A DNA stretch of 30,090 bases from Microbacteriaceae bacterium UBA1487 (lineage in GTDB: Bacteria > Actinomycetota > Actinomycetes > Actinomycetales > Microbacteriaceae): assembly GCA_002325245.1 (NCBI GenBank), contig DCRR01000002.1, forward strand, positions 1 through 30,090, written 5' to 3'. Under the pieces are notes generated by a model. It worked only from the letters and a program-made list of their open reading frames with translations, searched no databases and was not told the origin of the DNA. Within the stretch, counting starts at the first letter, position 1; every line of letters begins with the position of its first letter. Positions 16,829 through 25,600 of this stretch are shown here, piece after piece. Made by a program: the position numbers and the translations under genes.

Positions 16829-17269
16829 ATGGAGTTGTTCTCAATCCTGATTCAGTCGTTCACGGCGATTGCGATCGTCTTCGCCGCGTGGCAACTCTTG
16901 TTTCATAGCCGCCAGATGCATCGCGAGTTCGAACACCTGTATGTAGCCCGCTACTGGGAACTGATGGATCAACGGTCCGCGCGATTCTCTTGCGGCGGTC
17001 GACCCAAGAAATCGGACCGTCGTGTCGTGCGCGGGTACCTGCAGTTGTGCGAAGACCAGATCGACTTGCGCCGTCTGGCGCGCATCACCGACAACACGTG
17101 GGGCTTCTGGTGCGGCGCCATTCTCGACCAGGTCGTCGAGGAAGCGTACGCGCTGGAGCTTCACGCCGTTGACGGAGCGGAGTTGCCCAATCTGCGCGAG
17201 CTGATTCGATCGGGCGGGGCCGACCCACTGGCACAGAGATGGACGGGCCGGAAGCTGCACGGGCTGTAG
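16829..17269 (+). CDS. Small membrane-anchored protein, family not recognised
   Basis: The protein is 146 residues from the ATG at 16829, two bases after the helicase stop and nine bases after a GGAG. An ATG at 16814, overlapping the helicase end, would add five residues and also has a nearby GGAG. One N-terminal membrane helix (about residues 5-24, SILIQSFTAIAIVFAAWQLL) is followed by a cytoplasmic domain starting HSRQMHREFEHLYVARYWELM. That sequence style recalls bacterial proteins with one membrane helix and an alpha-helical ligand-independent domain, but I cannot name one. The soluble part is helical, with conserved-looking aromatic residues (WGFWCGAILDQV). It is the last tightly spaced gene of the cluster; the next gene begins 70 bases later. 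Confidence 0.75.
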   Translation: MELFSILIQSFTAIAIVFAAWQLLFHSRQMHREFEHLYVARYWELMDQRSARFSCGGRPKKSDRRVVRGYLQLCEDQIDLRRLARITDNTWGFWCGAILDQVVEEAYALELHAVDGAELPNLRELIRSGGADPLAQRWTGRKLHGL

Positions 17270-17338
17270 TCCGCCCGTCATTTCCGCGGCCGATAAGGTC
17301 GAACCGTCCCAACGATCCCTCAAGAATGGAACAGCTGA

Positions 17339-19876
17339 ATGGATGTCGCCGAGACTCGACTTCGCAAGGTTCTTGGTGGTGACCAGCGATACCGCGTGCC
17401 GCTCTATCAGCGGCCGTACTCGTGGACCAAGAGCCAGTTGGAGCGCTTGTGGTCCGACGTGCTCGACGTCGTCGCGCAGCTCGAGCAGAACAAGCAGGCC
17501 AGCCACTTCACGGGCTCGCTTGTCTTGGACCTAGGGCGTGCCGGTCCCGGCTCCCAGGAGTTCCTCGTCGTCGATGGGCAGCAGCGTCTGACGACGCTGT
17601 CGATTCTGCTGTGCGCAATCCGCGATCACTTCGCTGAGTTCGATCACGACCAGCCGCAGAAGCGCGAGCTCGTGCACGAGCGGTACCTGGTGGACAAATA
17701 CAAGTCCGGCGACGATCGGCTGAAGCTGGTTCCGACACAGGCTGACCGAGACGACTACCGTGCGCTTGTCGACGGCTCGGGTGACGCGGACTCGAACTCT
17801 CGTCTGACGATCGCATATCGATACTTCCGCGTTCAACTTGAGGCGGTGCACGAGAGCGAAGAGTCCGTCGACGTCGACGCGGTGCTCGAAGCGGTGCTTG
17901 GTGCCCTGGCATTCGTGAGCATCACGGCACGCGGCGACGACAATGTCTATCGCATCTTCGAATCGCTCAACAACACCGGAATGAAGCTCACGCAGGGCGA
18001 TCTGCTCAGGAACTACCTCTTCATGCGGCTCGGGACCCGCGGAGAAGACGTGTATGCGAGTTGGTGGCTGCCGATGCAGCAGCGGCTTTCCGCGTCGGAT
18101 CTCGAAGCCTTGTTCTGGATGGACATCGTCGCGACTGACTCGGAAGTCAAACAAGGCGACATCTACGCCGCGCAACGCGATCGTCTCGACAAGCTTTCGA
18201 CGGACGAGGTCTTTAACGAGATTGCGCGATTCGCTTCACTTTCGCGTCTGCTCGAGATCATGCGGACGCCCTCGCGGTCGAACCAGTTCGGTGACGTCGT
18301 GAGGGCGCGGCTCGACAGGTTGAACGCGTGGGGGGCAGGCTCAGCAGACCCGCTCATTCTCCACCTGCTCTCGCGCGCCGATGCCGGAGAGATCTCGCGC
18401 GAAGGACTCGCGGCCTGCCTCGCCACGATCGAGTCGTTCCTCGTTCGACGGCTCATCGTCGGCGCTTCGCCGAATGCCATGTCACGAATCTTCCTTCGCG
18501 CGCCGTCCGATATGCGCCGCGATGTCTCGGCGAGTGACGCGTTGCTGCTGTACTTCTCGTCCGGACGCAAGTTCTTCGCGTCAGACGACCAGGTCCGTGA
18601 AGCTGTGCTGACGAAGCCCCTCTATTTCATGGGCAAGGCGAGCCACAAGAAGTTGCTTCTGCAGTGGATCGAGGAATCGCTCGGAAGCAAAGAACCGATC
18701 GATCTTGAACGTGCCTCGATCGAGCACATCCTTCCGCAGACGTTGAGTGCGTTTTGGAGGGGAGAGCTAGCACGCGACGCAGCCGACGATGAGTCGGCGG
18801 AGAGCATCCACGAGTCCTTGGTGCACACGCTCGGCAACCTGACGCTGACCGGCTACAACTCCGAGCTCAGCAACCACGACTTCCCCGAGAAGAAGGCGTT
18901 GCTGCGCGAGAGCGGAATCCGACTTCATGCAGACATCGTCAACCAGGAGCACTGGGGGCGGCCGGAGATCTTGGCACGCGGCCGTGCGCTCGCCGAACGC
19001 ATTGTCGCCGAGTGGGTCTCGCCCGTGCAGGTGAGTGACATCGTGGATACCGGCGTCACGTGGGCGCTGGTTCGCGAAGCGATCGAAGCGATTCCGCGCG
19101 GTCGGTGGACGACATATGGCGACTTGGCGGCGCTCGCGTCCACGTATGCGCAGCCGGTGGCTGGCTTCATCTCGCGAGGAACCACCGACGGCGCGTGGCG
19201 GGTCGTGCAGGCTGGTGGTAATCCCGCGCCCGGTTTCAAGTGGGGGTCGCGCACGGAGTACGCATCGTTGACGCAACGGGAAGTGCTCGAAGCTGAAGGC
19301 GTCCGATTCGACGAGAACGGGCGCGCGGATCCGACTCAACGGCTTTCATCGGCAGAGCTGGCGCGGATGCTGGGCATGGAGATCGACCCGGAGCGCGAAG
19401 AGCCGGCGCAGGGACCTGTTGTCGATCAGCCCGCATTCGACCGGTTCGCGCAACAGTTGGCGGAGTCGCAGCCCGCCTCCGTGTCGCACGGGGTGCTTGA
19501 GGTTCTCCACGCGTGGCGCGATGCCGGCGGCACGCTTGAGTTCGGCGACCAGGCCGAGACCTCGTGCTTTCTGATGGCTCGTGAAGGTCGCCGCGACGCC
19601 AGCGGCCGAGGCATCTGGCCGTTCGCGATCTACCCGAAGTCCGGTACCGCCGAGGTCGTCTTCCAGTATCTGAAAGACCGACCGCCGTTTGACCGGGAGG
19701 AGCTTCGCGAGGGACTCAGGACGCGACTCAATGACATCAACGGCATTGACATCGCGGCCGACCGCTTGACGCTGCGCCCGAGCTTCCGGCTCTCCGTGCT
19801 CGAGGCAACAGCAGAACGGGACGCGGTCGTGGCAGTGCTTCGAGAATTCATTGAGCAGGTCGCGTCGGATGCGTGA
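17339..19876 (+). CDS. GmrSD-like DUF262-DUF1524 protein fused to an alkyltransferase-like domain
   Basis: This is an 845-residue protein. The N-terminal DUF262 domain has VPLYQRPYSW (Q24, R25) and the D79-G-Q-Q-R83 motif, the ParB-like nucleotide-dependent part of GmrSD enzymes. The DUF1524 nuclease follows with I461-EHILPQ (H463) and LGNLTLTGYNSELSN (residues 498-512). Residues about 570-655 resemble the DNA-binding domain of O6-methylguanine methyltransferases: IPRGRWTTYGDLA, a recognition helix QPVAGFISR, then GAWRVV (618-623) where active enzymes have PCHRVV. Methyl-acceptor Cys is therefore missing, as in alkyltransferase-like proteins that bind but do not repair. A further unrecognised domain (about 700-845) closes the protein. 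GmrSD enzymes cut modified phage DNA. The gene lies 39 bases before hsdM, so it may be a fused type IV partner of this type I system. Confidence 0.85.
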   Translation: MDVAETRLRKVLGGDQRYRVPLYQRPYSWTKSQLERLWSDVLDVVAQLEQNKQASHFTGSLVLDLGRAGPGSQEFLVVDGQQRLTTLSILLCAIRDHFAEFDHDQPQKRELVHERYLVDKYKSGDDRLKLVPTQADRDDYRALVDGSGDADSNSRLTIAYRYFRVQLEAVHESEESVDVDAVLEAVLGALAFVSITARGDDNVYRIFESLNNTGMKLTQGDLLRNYLFMRLGTRGEDVYASWWLPMQQRLSASDLEALFWMDIVATDSEVKQGDIYAAQRDRLDKLSTDEVFNEIARFASLSRLLEIMRTPSRSNQFGDVVRARLDRLNAWGAGSADPLILHLLSRADAGEISREGLAACLATIESFLVRRLIVGASPNAMSRIFLRAPSDMRRDVSASDALLLYFSSGRKFFASDDQVREAVLTKPLYFMGKASHKKLLLQWIEESLGSKEPIDLERASIEHILPQTLSAFWRGELARDAADDESAESIHESLVHTLGNLTLTGYNSELSNHDFPEKKALLRESGIRLHADIVNQEHWGRPEILARGRALAERIVAEWVSPVQVSDIVDTGVTWALVREAIEAIPRGRWTTYGDLAALASTYAQPVAGFISRGTTDGAWRVVQAGGNPAPGFKWGSRTEYASLTQREVLEAEGVRFDENGRADPTQRLSSAELARMLGMEIDPEREEPAQGPVVDQPAFDRFAQQLAESQPASVSHGVLEVLHAWRDAGGTLEFGDQAETSCFLMAREGRRDASGRGIWPFAIYPKSGTAEVVFQYLKDRPPFDREELREGLRTRLNDINGIDIAADRLTLRPSFRLSVLEATAERDAVVAVLREFIEQVASDA

Positions 19877-19914
19877 TGCATCGTGATGACGTTGGTTCCC
19901 GGAAAGATGAGTTC

Positions 19915-21483
19915 ATGACCCCCACGACGAAAGAGTCCCAGCGAGCCGAACTGCATAAGACAATTTGGCGCATCGCCAACGATCTGCGCGGCAGTGTCGA
20001 TGGGTGGGACTTCAAGAGCTACGTGCTCGGCATGCTGTTCTACCGCTTCATCAGCGAGAACCTGGTCGCCTACTTGAACGATCTGGAGCGCAAGGCGGGC
20101 GCGCCCGACTTCGACTACGCGAAGCTGAGCGACGCTGACGCGGAGTTCGGCCGCCAGCTGACGGTCGACGACAAGGGCTTCTACATCCTGCCGAGCGAGC
20201 TTTTCGCCAACGTGCGCAAGCGCGCGGCGGCCGATGCGAACCTGAACGAGACGTTGGAGCGGGTGTTCAAGAACATCGAGGGCTCGGCGGTCGGCGCCGA
20301 CAGCGAGGACGACATCAAGGGGCTGTTCGACGACCTCGATGTGAACTCGGCGAAGCTCGGCAACACGGTCGCGAAGCGCAACGAGAAGCTGGTGAAGCTG
20401 CTCAACGCGATCGGCGACCTGCCGCTCGGCAACTTCGATGACAACACCATCGACCTGTTCGGCGACGCCTACGAGTACCTGATGCAGATGTACGCATCCG
20501 CCGCCGGCAAGTCGGGTGGCGAGTACTACACGCCACAGGAGGTGTCGGAGCTTCTGGCCCGCATCACCGTGGTCGGCAAGACCGAGGTGAACAAGGTCTA
20601 CGACCCGGCGGTCGGCTCCGGCTCGCTGCTGCTGAAGTTCCAGAAGGTGCTGGGCGCGGGCAAGGTGCGTCAGGGCTTCTTCGGGCAGGAGATCAACCTG
20701 ACCACCTACAACCTGGCGCGCATCAACATGTTCCTGCACAACGTGCCCTACGAGCAGTTCAACCTGGCCCACGGCGACACCCTCACCGACCCTGCGCACT
20801 GGGACGACGAGCCGTTCGAGGCGATCGTGTCGAACCCGCCGTACTCGATCAAGTGGGACGGCGACGCCAACCCGCTGCTGATCAACGACCCCCGGTTCGC
20901 CCCGGCGGGCGTGCTCGCGCCGAAGTCGAAAGCCGACCTCGCGTTCACCATGCACATCCTCAGCTGGCTGGCGGTGAATGGCACGGCAGCCATCGTCGAG
21001 TTCCCCGGGGTGCTCTACCGCGGCGGCGCCGAGCAGAAGATCCGCAAGTACTTGATCGATAACAACTACGTGGATGCGGTCATCCAGCTGCCGCCGGACC
21101 TGTTCTTCGGCACCACGATCGCGACCTGCATCATCGTGCTCAAGAAGTCGAAGGCCGACAACGCGGTGCTCTTCATCGACGCCTCGGCCGAGTTCACGCG
21201 CATCGGCAACAAGAACAAGCTCACCGAGACGCACCAGAAGCGCGTTCTGGATGCGTTCGCCGCCCGCGACAACGTGGCGCACTTCGCCCGACTGGTTCCG
21301 AACTCCGAGGTGGCCAAGAACGACTACAACATCGCCGTGTCGTCGTACCTGGAGCGCGAAGACACCACAGAAGCCGTCGACATCACGGAGCTGAACGCCG
21401 AGATCGCCCGCATTGTCGCGCGGCAGGCCGAGCTGCGCGCGTCGATCGACGAGATCGTCGCCGACCTCGAGGGCGCGCGGTGA
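19915..21483 (+). CDS. hsdM: Type I restriction-modification DNA methyltransferase subunit
   Basis: The protein is 522 residues from the ATG at 19915, eight bases after GGAAAG. An earlier GTG/ATG at 19873 would overlap the previous gene and add residues unlike the family. The N-terminus QRAELHKTIWRIANDLRGS and the segment DGWDFKSYVLGMLFYRFISENL are typical of the HsdM N-terminal helical domain. The S-adenosylmethionine site is D230-PAVGSGS and the catalytic motif is N307-P-P-Y310, marking an adenine N6-methyltransferase. The subunit methylates the two half-sites chosen by HsdS to protect host DNA, and it is also part of the restriction complex. Its TGA overlaps the GTG of hsdS by four bases. 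Confidence 0.97.
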   Translation: MTPTTKESQRAELHKTIWRIANDLRGSVDGWDFKSYVLGMLFYRFISENLVAYLNDLERKAGAPDFDYAKLSDADAEFGRQLTVDDKGFYILPSELFANVRKRAAADANLNETLERVFKNIEGSAVGADSEDDIKGLFDDLDVNSAKLGNTVAKRNEKLVKLLNAIGDLPLGNFDDNTIDLFGDAYEYLMQMYASAAGKSGGEYYTPQEVSELLARITVVGKTEVNKVYDPAVGSGSLLLKFQKVLGAGKVRQGFFGQEINLTTYNLARINMFLHNVPYEQFNLAHGDTLTDPAHWDDEPFEAIVSNPPYSIKWDGDANPLLINDPRFAPAGVLAPKSKADLAFTMHILSWLAVNGTAAIVEFPGVLYRGGAEQKIRKYLIDNNYVDAVIQLPPDLFFGTTIATCIIVLKKSKADNAVLFIDASAEFTRIGNKNKLTETHQKRVLDAFAARDNVAHFARLVPNSEVAKNDYNIAVSSYLEREDTTEAVDITELNAEIARIVARQAELRASIDEIVADLEGAR

Positions 21484-22673
21484 GTCGTCTCGACGAGCTG
21501 ATCGCGGAGCTCTGCCCCGACGGGGTCGAGTATCGGAGGATCGAGGAGGTTGCACAAGTCGGGACCGGCGGGAGCGATCGTAAGGACGCGAGCGGCAATG
21601 GCGCGTTTCCGTTCTACGTCCGCTCAAAGGATGTGCTCAGAATGGATTCATACGAGTTCGATGAGGACGCGATCGTCATTCCGGGCGAAGGCGGAATCGG
21701 TGAGATATTCCACTTTGTCCGCGGAAAGTACGCGCTTCATCAGCGCGCTTATCGAATCAGTTTCCGGGTTCCCGAAGTGGACACCAAGTTCGCCTATTAC
21801 TACTTCTCGGTGCACTTCAAGAAGTTCGTCTTGCAGAAGGCGGTTACCGCGACGGTCACGTCGATTCGAAAGCCGATGATCACGGACTTCCGCATCCCGA
21901 ATCCACCGCTCGAGGTGCAGCGGGAGATCGTGAGGATCTTGGACCAGTTCACCGAGCTGGAAGCGGAGCTGGAAGCGGAGCTGGAAGCGGAGCTGGAAGC
22001 GCGCCGGCGACAGTACAGCTTCTATCGGGACTCGCTGATGTCCTTCACTCGGAACACGCCCCATCGTCCGCTTGGCGAGTTGGGAACCATATTCGGAGGG
22101 CTGTCCGGCAAGTCGAAAGCGGACTTCACCGGTGGCAATGCCCGTTACGCGACATACACGAACGTCTTCAACAACATCGCACTGGATGTAACCGCGGAAG
22201 ACCGCGTCAGGGTTGGGCCGGATGAACGGCAACGATCACTTGCATACGGCGACATCGTGTTCACCGGTTCATCCGAGTCCGCCGCCGAAGTAGGCATGAC
22301 GTCGGCCGTCGTGGACCACCTTTCGGAACCGATGTACCTGAACAGCTTCTGCATCGGGTTCCGCCCTCACGACGTCCAGAATCTGGCTCCTGAGTTTGCA
22401 AAGCATCTGTTCCGATCGAGTCCGATGCGCGGGCAAATCGTCCGAACGGCGAACGGCGTGACTCGTATCAACATGTCCAAGGCACGCCTGGCCAAGATCA
22501 CGGTGCCGCTGCCAGATCGCGCTCAGCAGATCCGTACCGCCGAGGTGCTCGATAGTTTCGACGCGCTCGTGAACGACCTGAGCGTCGGGCTTCCGGCCGA
22601 GCTGACGGCGCGGCGGAAACAGTACGAGCACTACCGAGACAAGTTGCTGACATTCAAGGAGATGGTGGCGTGA
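21480..22673 (+). CDS. hsdS: Type I restriction-modification specificity subunit
   Basis: The protein has 397 residues with the usual two target-recognition domains and two conserved helices. The first recognition domain spans about residues 15-135, and its conserved end is IPNPPLEVQREIVRILDQF. The second spans about 195-340 and ends IPLPD-like (VPLPDRAQQIRTAEVLDSF). Between them the conserved helix carries (ELEA)x4, encoded by perfect 12-bp repeats. The repeat number should set the distance between half-sites and so the spacer of the bipartite recognition sequence. It starts at the GTG inside the GTGA overlap with hsdM. Stretches of the recognition domains look lower in GC than the flanking conserved parts, as expected for exchanged domains. 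The sequence recognised cannot be read from here. Confidence 0.95.
   Translation: MSRLDELIAELCPDGVEYRRIEEVAQVGTGGSDRKDASGNGAFPFYVRSKDVLRMDSYEFDEDAIVIPGEGGIGEIFHFVRGKYALHQRAYRISFRVPEVDTKFAYYYFSVHFKKFVLQKAVTATVTSIRKPMITDFRIPNPPLEVQREIVRILDQFTELEAELEAELEAELEARRRQYSFYRDSLMSFTRNTPHRPLGELGTIFGGLSGKSKADFTGGNARYATYTNVFNNIALDVTAEDRVRVGPDERQRSLAYGDIVFTGSSESAAEVGMTSAVVDHLSEPMYLNSFCIGFRPHDVQNLAPEFAKHLFRSSPMRGQIVRTANGVTRINMSKARLAKITVPLPDRAQQIRTAEVLDSFDALVNDLSVGLPAELTARRKQYEHYRDKLLTFKEMVA
21954..22001 (+). repeat. Four perfect tandem copies of a 12-bp unit inside hsdS
   Basis: The unit GAGCTGGAAGCG is repeated four times without a mismatch and in frame, giving Glu-Leu-Glu-Ala four times in the helix that separates the two recognition domains. 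The family precedent is EcoR124, where two or three copies of a 12-bp TAEL repeat at the same place change the DNA spacer by one base. Slippage or unequal crossing-over here would keep the frame and shift specificity. Confidence 0.97.
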
Positions 22674-25600
22674 GCGAGGCGGCATCGATGCGCTTCGAGC
22701 CGATCGCGGTGAGCTCTGAGAGCACCGTCGTAGCCGAGTTCGAGGCTGACGCAGCGTCCGCCTCCGCCTACCAGTCGGAGGTGGCGCTGGAGCGGGAGTT
22801 CATCAGGCTCCTGGAGTCGCAGGCCTACGAACGACTCACGCTCACGAGTGAAGCTGACCTGGTCGCCAACCTGCGCGTGCAGTTGGAGGCGCTCAACGGC
22901 ATCCGGTTCTCCGATGCCGAATGGGACCGCTTCTTCGGCGAGAAGATCGCAGGCAAGAACGACGGCATCGTCGAGAAGACCGTGCGGATTCAAGAAGACC
23001 ACGTACAACTGCTGAAGCGCGACGACGGCACCACTAAGAACATCACGCTGATCGACAAGGTCAATGTGCACAACAACCGGCTGCAGGTGCTCAATCAGTA
23101 TGAGGTTGCGGGGGCTGGGGCCGGAGGTCTCGATACGCCGACTACGTCGGCTACTCGACCGGCGGGTGAAGCGGCTGGTCGGGGGGCGAAGTACTCGAAC
23201 CGGTACGACGTCACGGTGCTCGTCAACGGGCTGCCGCTCGTGCACATCGAGCTGAAGCGGCGCGGTGTCGACATCCGTGAAGCGTTCAACCAGATCGACC
23301 GCTACCAGCGCGACAGCTTCTGGGCGGGCTCAGGGCTGTTCGAGTACGTGCAGCTGTTCGTGATCAGCAACGGCACACTGACCAAGTACTACTCGAACAC
23401 CACCCGGCGCGAGCACCTTCAGGAAGGCGCGGGGCGGGCTTCGACAGGCTCCACCGGCGGCAAACGCAAGACCTCCAACTCGTTCGAGTTCACCTCGTGG
23501 TGGGCCGACGCGCAGAACCGACCCATCCAAGACCTCACCGCCTTCGCTAACACGTTCTTCGCCCGGCACACGCTGCTAAACATCCTCACCAAGTACTGCG
23601 TGCTCACTGCCGACCGGATGCTGCTGGTGATGCGGCCGTACCAGATCGTCGCGACCGAGCGCATCCTGCAGCGCATCGACATCTCGACCAACTACAAGAA
23701 GCTCGGCTCCACCGAGGCGGGCGGATACGTCTGGCACACCACCGGCTCGGGCAAGACCCTCACCAGCTTCAAGACCGCGCAGCTGGCCTCGCGGTTGCCG
23801 AGCGTCGACAAGGTGCTGTTCGTCGTCGACCGCAAAGACCTCGACTACCAGACGATGCGCGAGTACGACCGGTTCGAGAAAGGCGCCGCCAACTCAAACA
23901 CCTCCACGGCGGTGTTGAAGAAACAGCTCGAAGACCCCAACGCGCGGATCATCATCACCACGATCCAGAAGCTGGCCAACTTCATCACGGCCAACAAGGG
24001 TCACCCGATCTATAGCGGCCACATCGTGCTGATCTTCGACGAGTGCCACCGCTCGCAGTTCGGCGACATGCACACCGCCATCACCAAGGCATTCAAGCGG
24101 TACAACCTGTTCGGCTTCACCGGCACGCCGATCTTCGCCGTCAACTCCGGCAGCGGCGGAAACCCGCAGCTGAAGACCACCGAGCAGGCCTTCGGCGAGA
24201 AGCTGCACACCTACACGATCGTGGATGCGATCACCGACAAGAACGTGCTGCCGTTCCGCATCGACTACGTCAACACGGTCAAAGAGGGCGAAGTCGCCGA
24301 CAAGCTGGTGTCGGCCATCGACACCGAGAGGGTGCTGCTCGACCCGCAGCGCATCCAACAGGTGGTCGAGTACACGCTGGAGCACTTCGACCAGAAGACG
24401 CGGCGCAGCGAGAACTACTCGCTCGGGGAGCGGCGCGTACGCGGCTTCAACGCCCTGTTCGCGGCAGCCTCGATCGAAGCCGCCAAGACCTACTACAAGG
24501 CGTTCCAATGGAACCAGGAGCAGCTGCCCTCCGACCGTCGACTCAAGATCGGACTGATCTACTCCTACGCCGCCAACGAACTCGTCGAAGACGGCGCACT
24601 GGACGAAGAGGTCTTCGAGACCGGCGGACTCGACGCCTCCTCGCGCGACTTCCTGGAACGCGCGATACAGGACTACAACGCCATGTTCGGCACGAGCTTC
24701 GACACCTCGGGCGACAAGTTCCAGAACTACTACAAAGACCTCTCGTTGCGGCTCAAGAGCCGTGAGATCGATCTGGTCATCGTGGTCAACATGTTCCTCA
24801 CAGGCTTCGACGCCACCACCCTGAACACGCTGTTCGTCGACAAGAACCTGCGGGCGCACGGGCTGATTCAGGCCTATTCGCGCACCAACCGCATCCTGAA
24901 CTCGGTGAAGACCTACGGCAACATCGTCGCGTTCCGTGATCTCGAAGAGCAGACTAACGACGCCATCGCGCTGTTCGGCAACAAGGATGCGCGCGGGGTG
25001 GTGCTGCTGAAGCCCTATGCGGACTACTTCGCCGACTACGCCGAGAAGGTGACCGAGCTGCTGGCAGCGTTCCCGCTCGGGGTGCCGATCGTTGGGGAGA
25101 GCGCTCAGAAGGAGTTCATCGCGCTGTTCGGGGCGATTCTGCGGCTGCAGAACATCCTGACCTCCTTCGACGACTTCGCCGGCGCCGAGATGCTGACCGA
25201 GCGCCAGGTGCAGGACTACCGCAGCGTGTACCTCGACCTGTATGCCGAGTTCCGCAAAGAGACAGACGCCGAGAAAGAGGCGATCAACGACGACGTCGTC
25301 TTCGAGATCGAACTCATCAAACAGGTCGAAATCAACGTCGACTACATCCTCATGCTCGTGCAGAAGTATCGGGGCGAGCGCGGAGACGGCGACGATAAAG
25401 AGATCCGCGCCGAGATCACCCGCGCCGTCGACGCCTCGCCGTCGCTGCGCAACAAGAAAGACCTCATCGAAGCGTTCATCGACTCCATCACCGTGCAAGG
25501 TGACATCGACGAGGAGTGGGGGCGGTTCATCGCCGCCCGCCGCGAGGCGGAGCTCGCCGAGATCATCGCGTCGGAGAGCCTGCGCCCCGACGAGACGCGC

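Noticed and set aside
14994..16844. Long minus-strand frames across the second helicase, and similar ones at 8365-9612, 19630-21627 and 23894-25792
   Set aside because: All are compositional shadows opposite genes with full sets of catalytic motifs.
19873..19914. Upstream start for hsdM overlapping the previous gene
   Set aside because: It adds residues unlike HsdM proteins and lacks a ribosome site, while the ATG at 19915 has GGAAAG at good distance and a typical N-terminus.
21954..22001. CRISPR-like or minisatellite array
   Set aside because: Units are contiguous, in frame and without spacers; this is the known HsdS linker repeat, not CRISPR.
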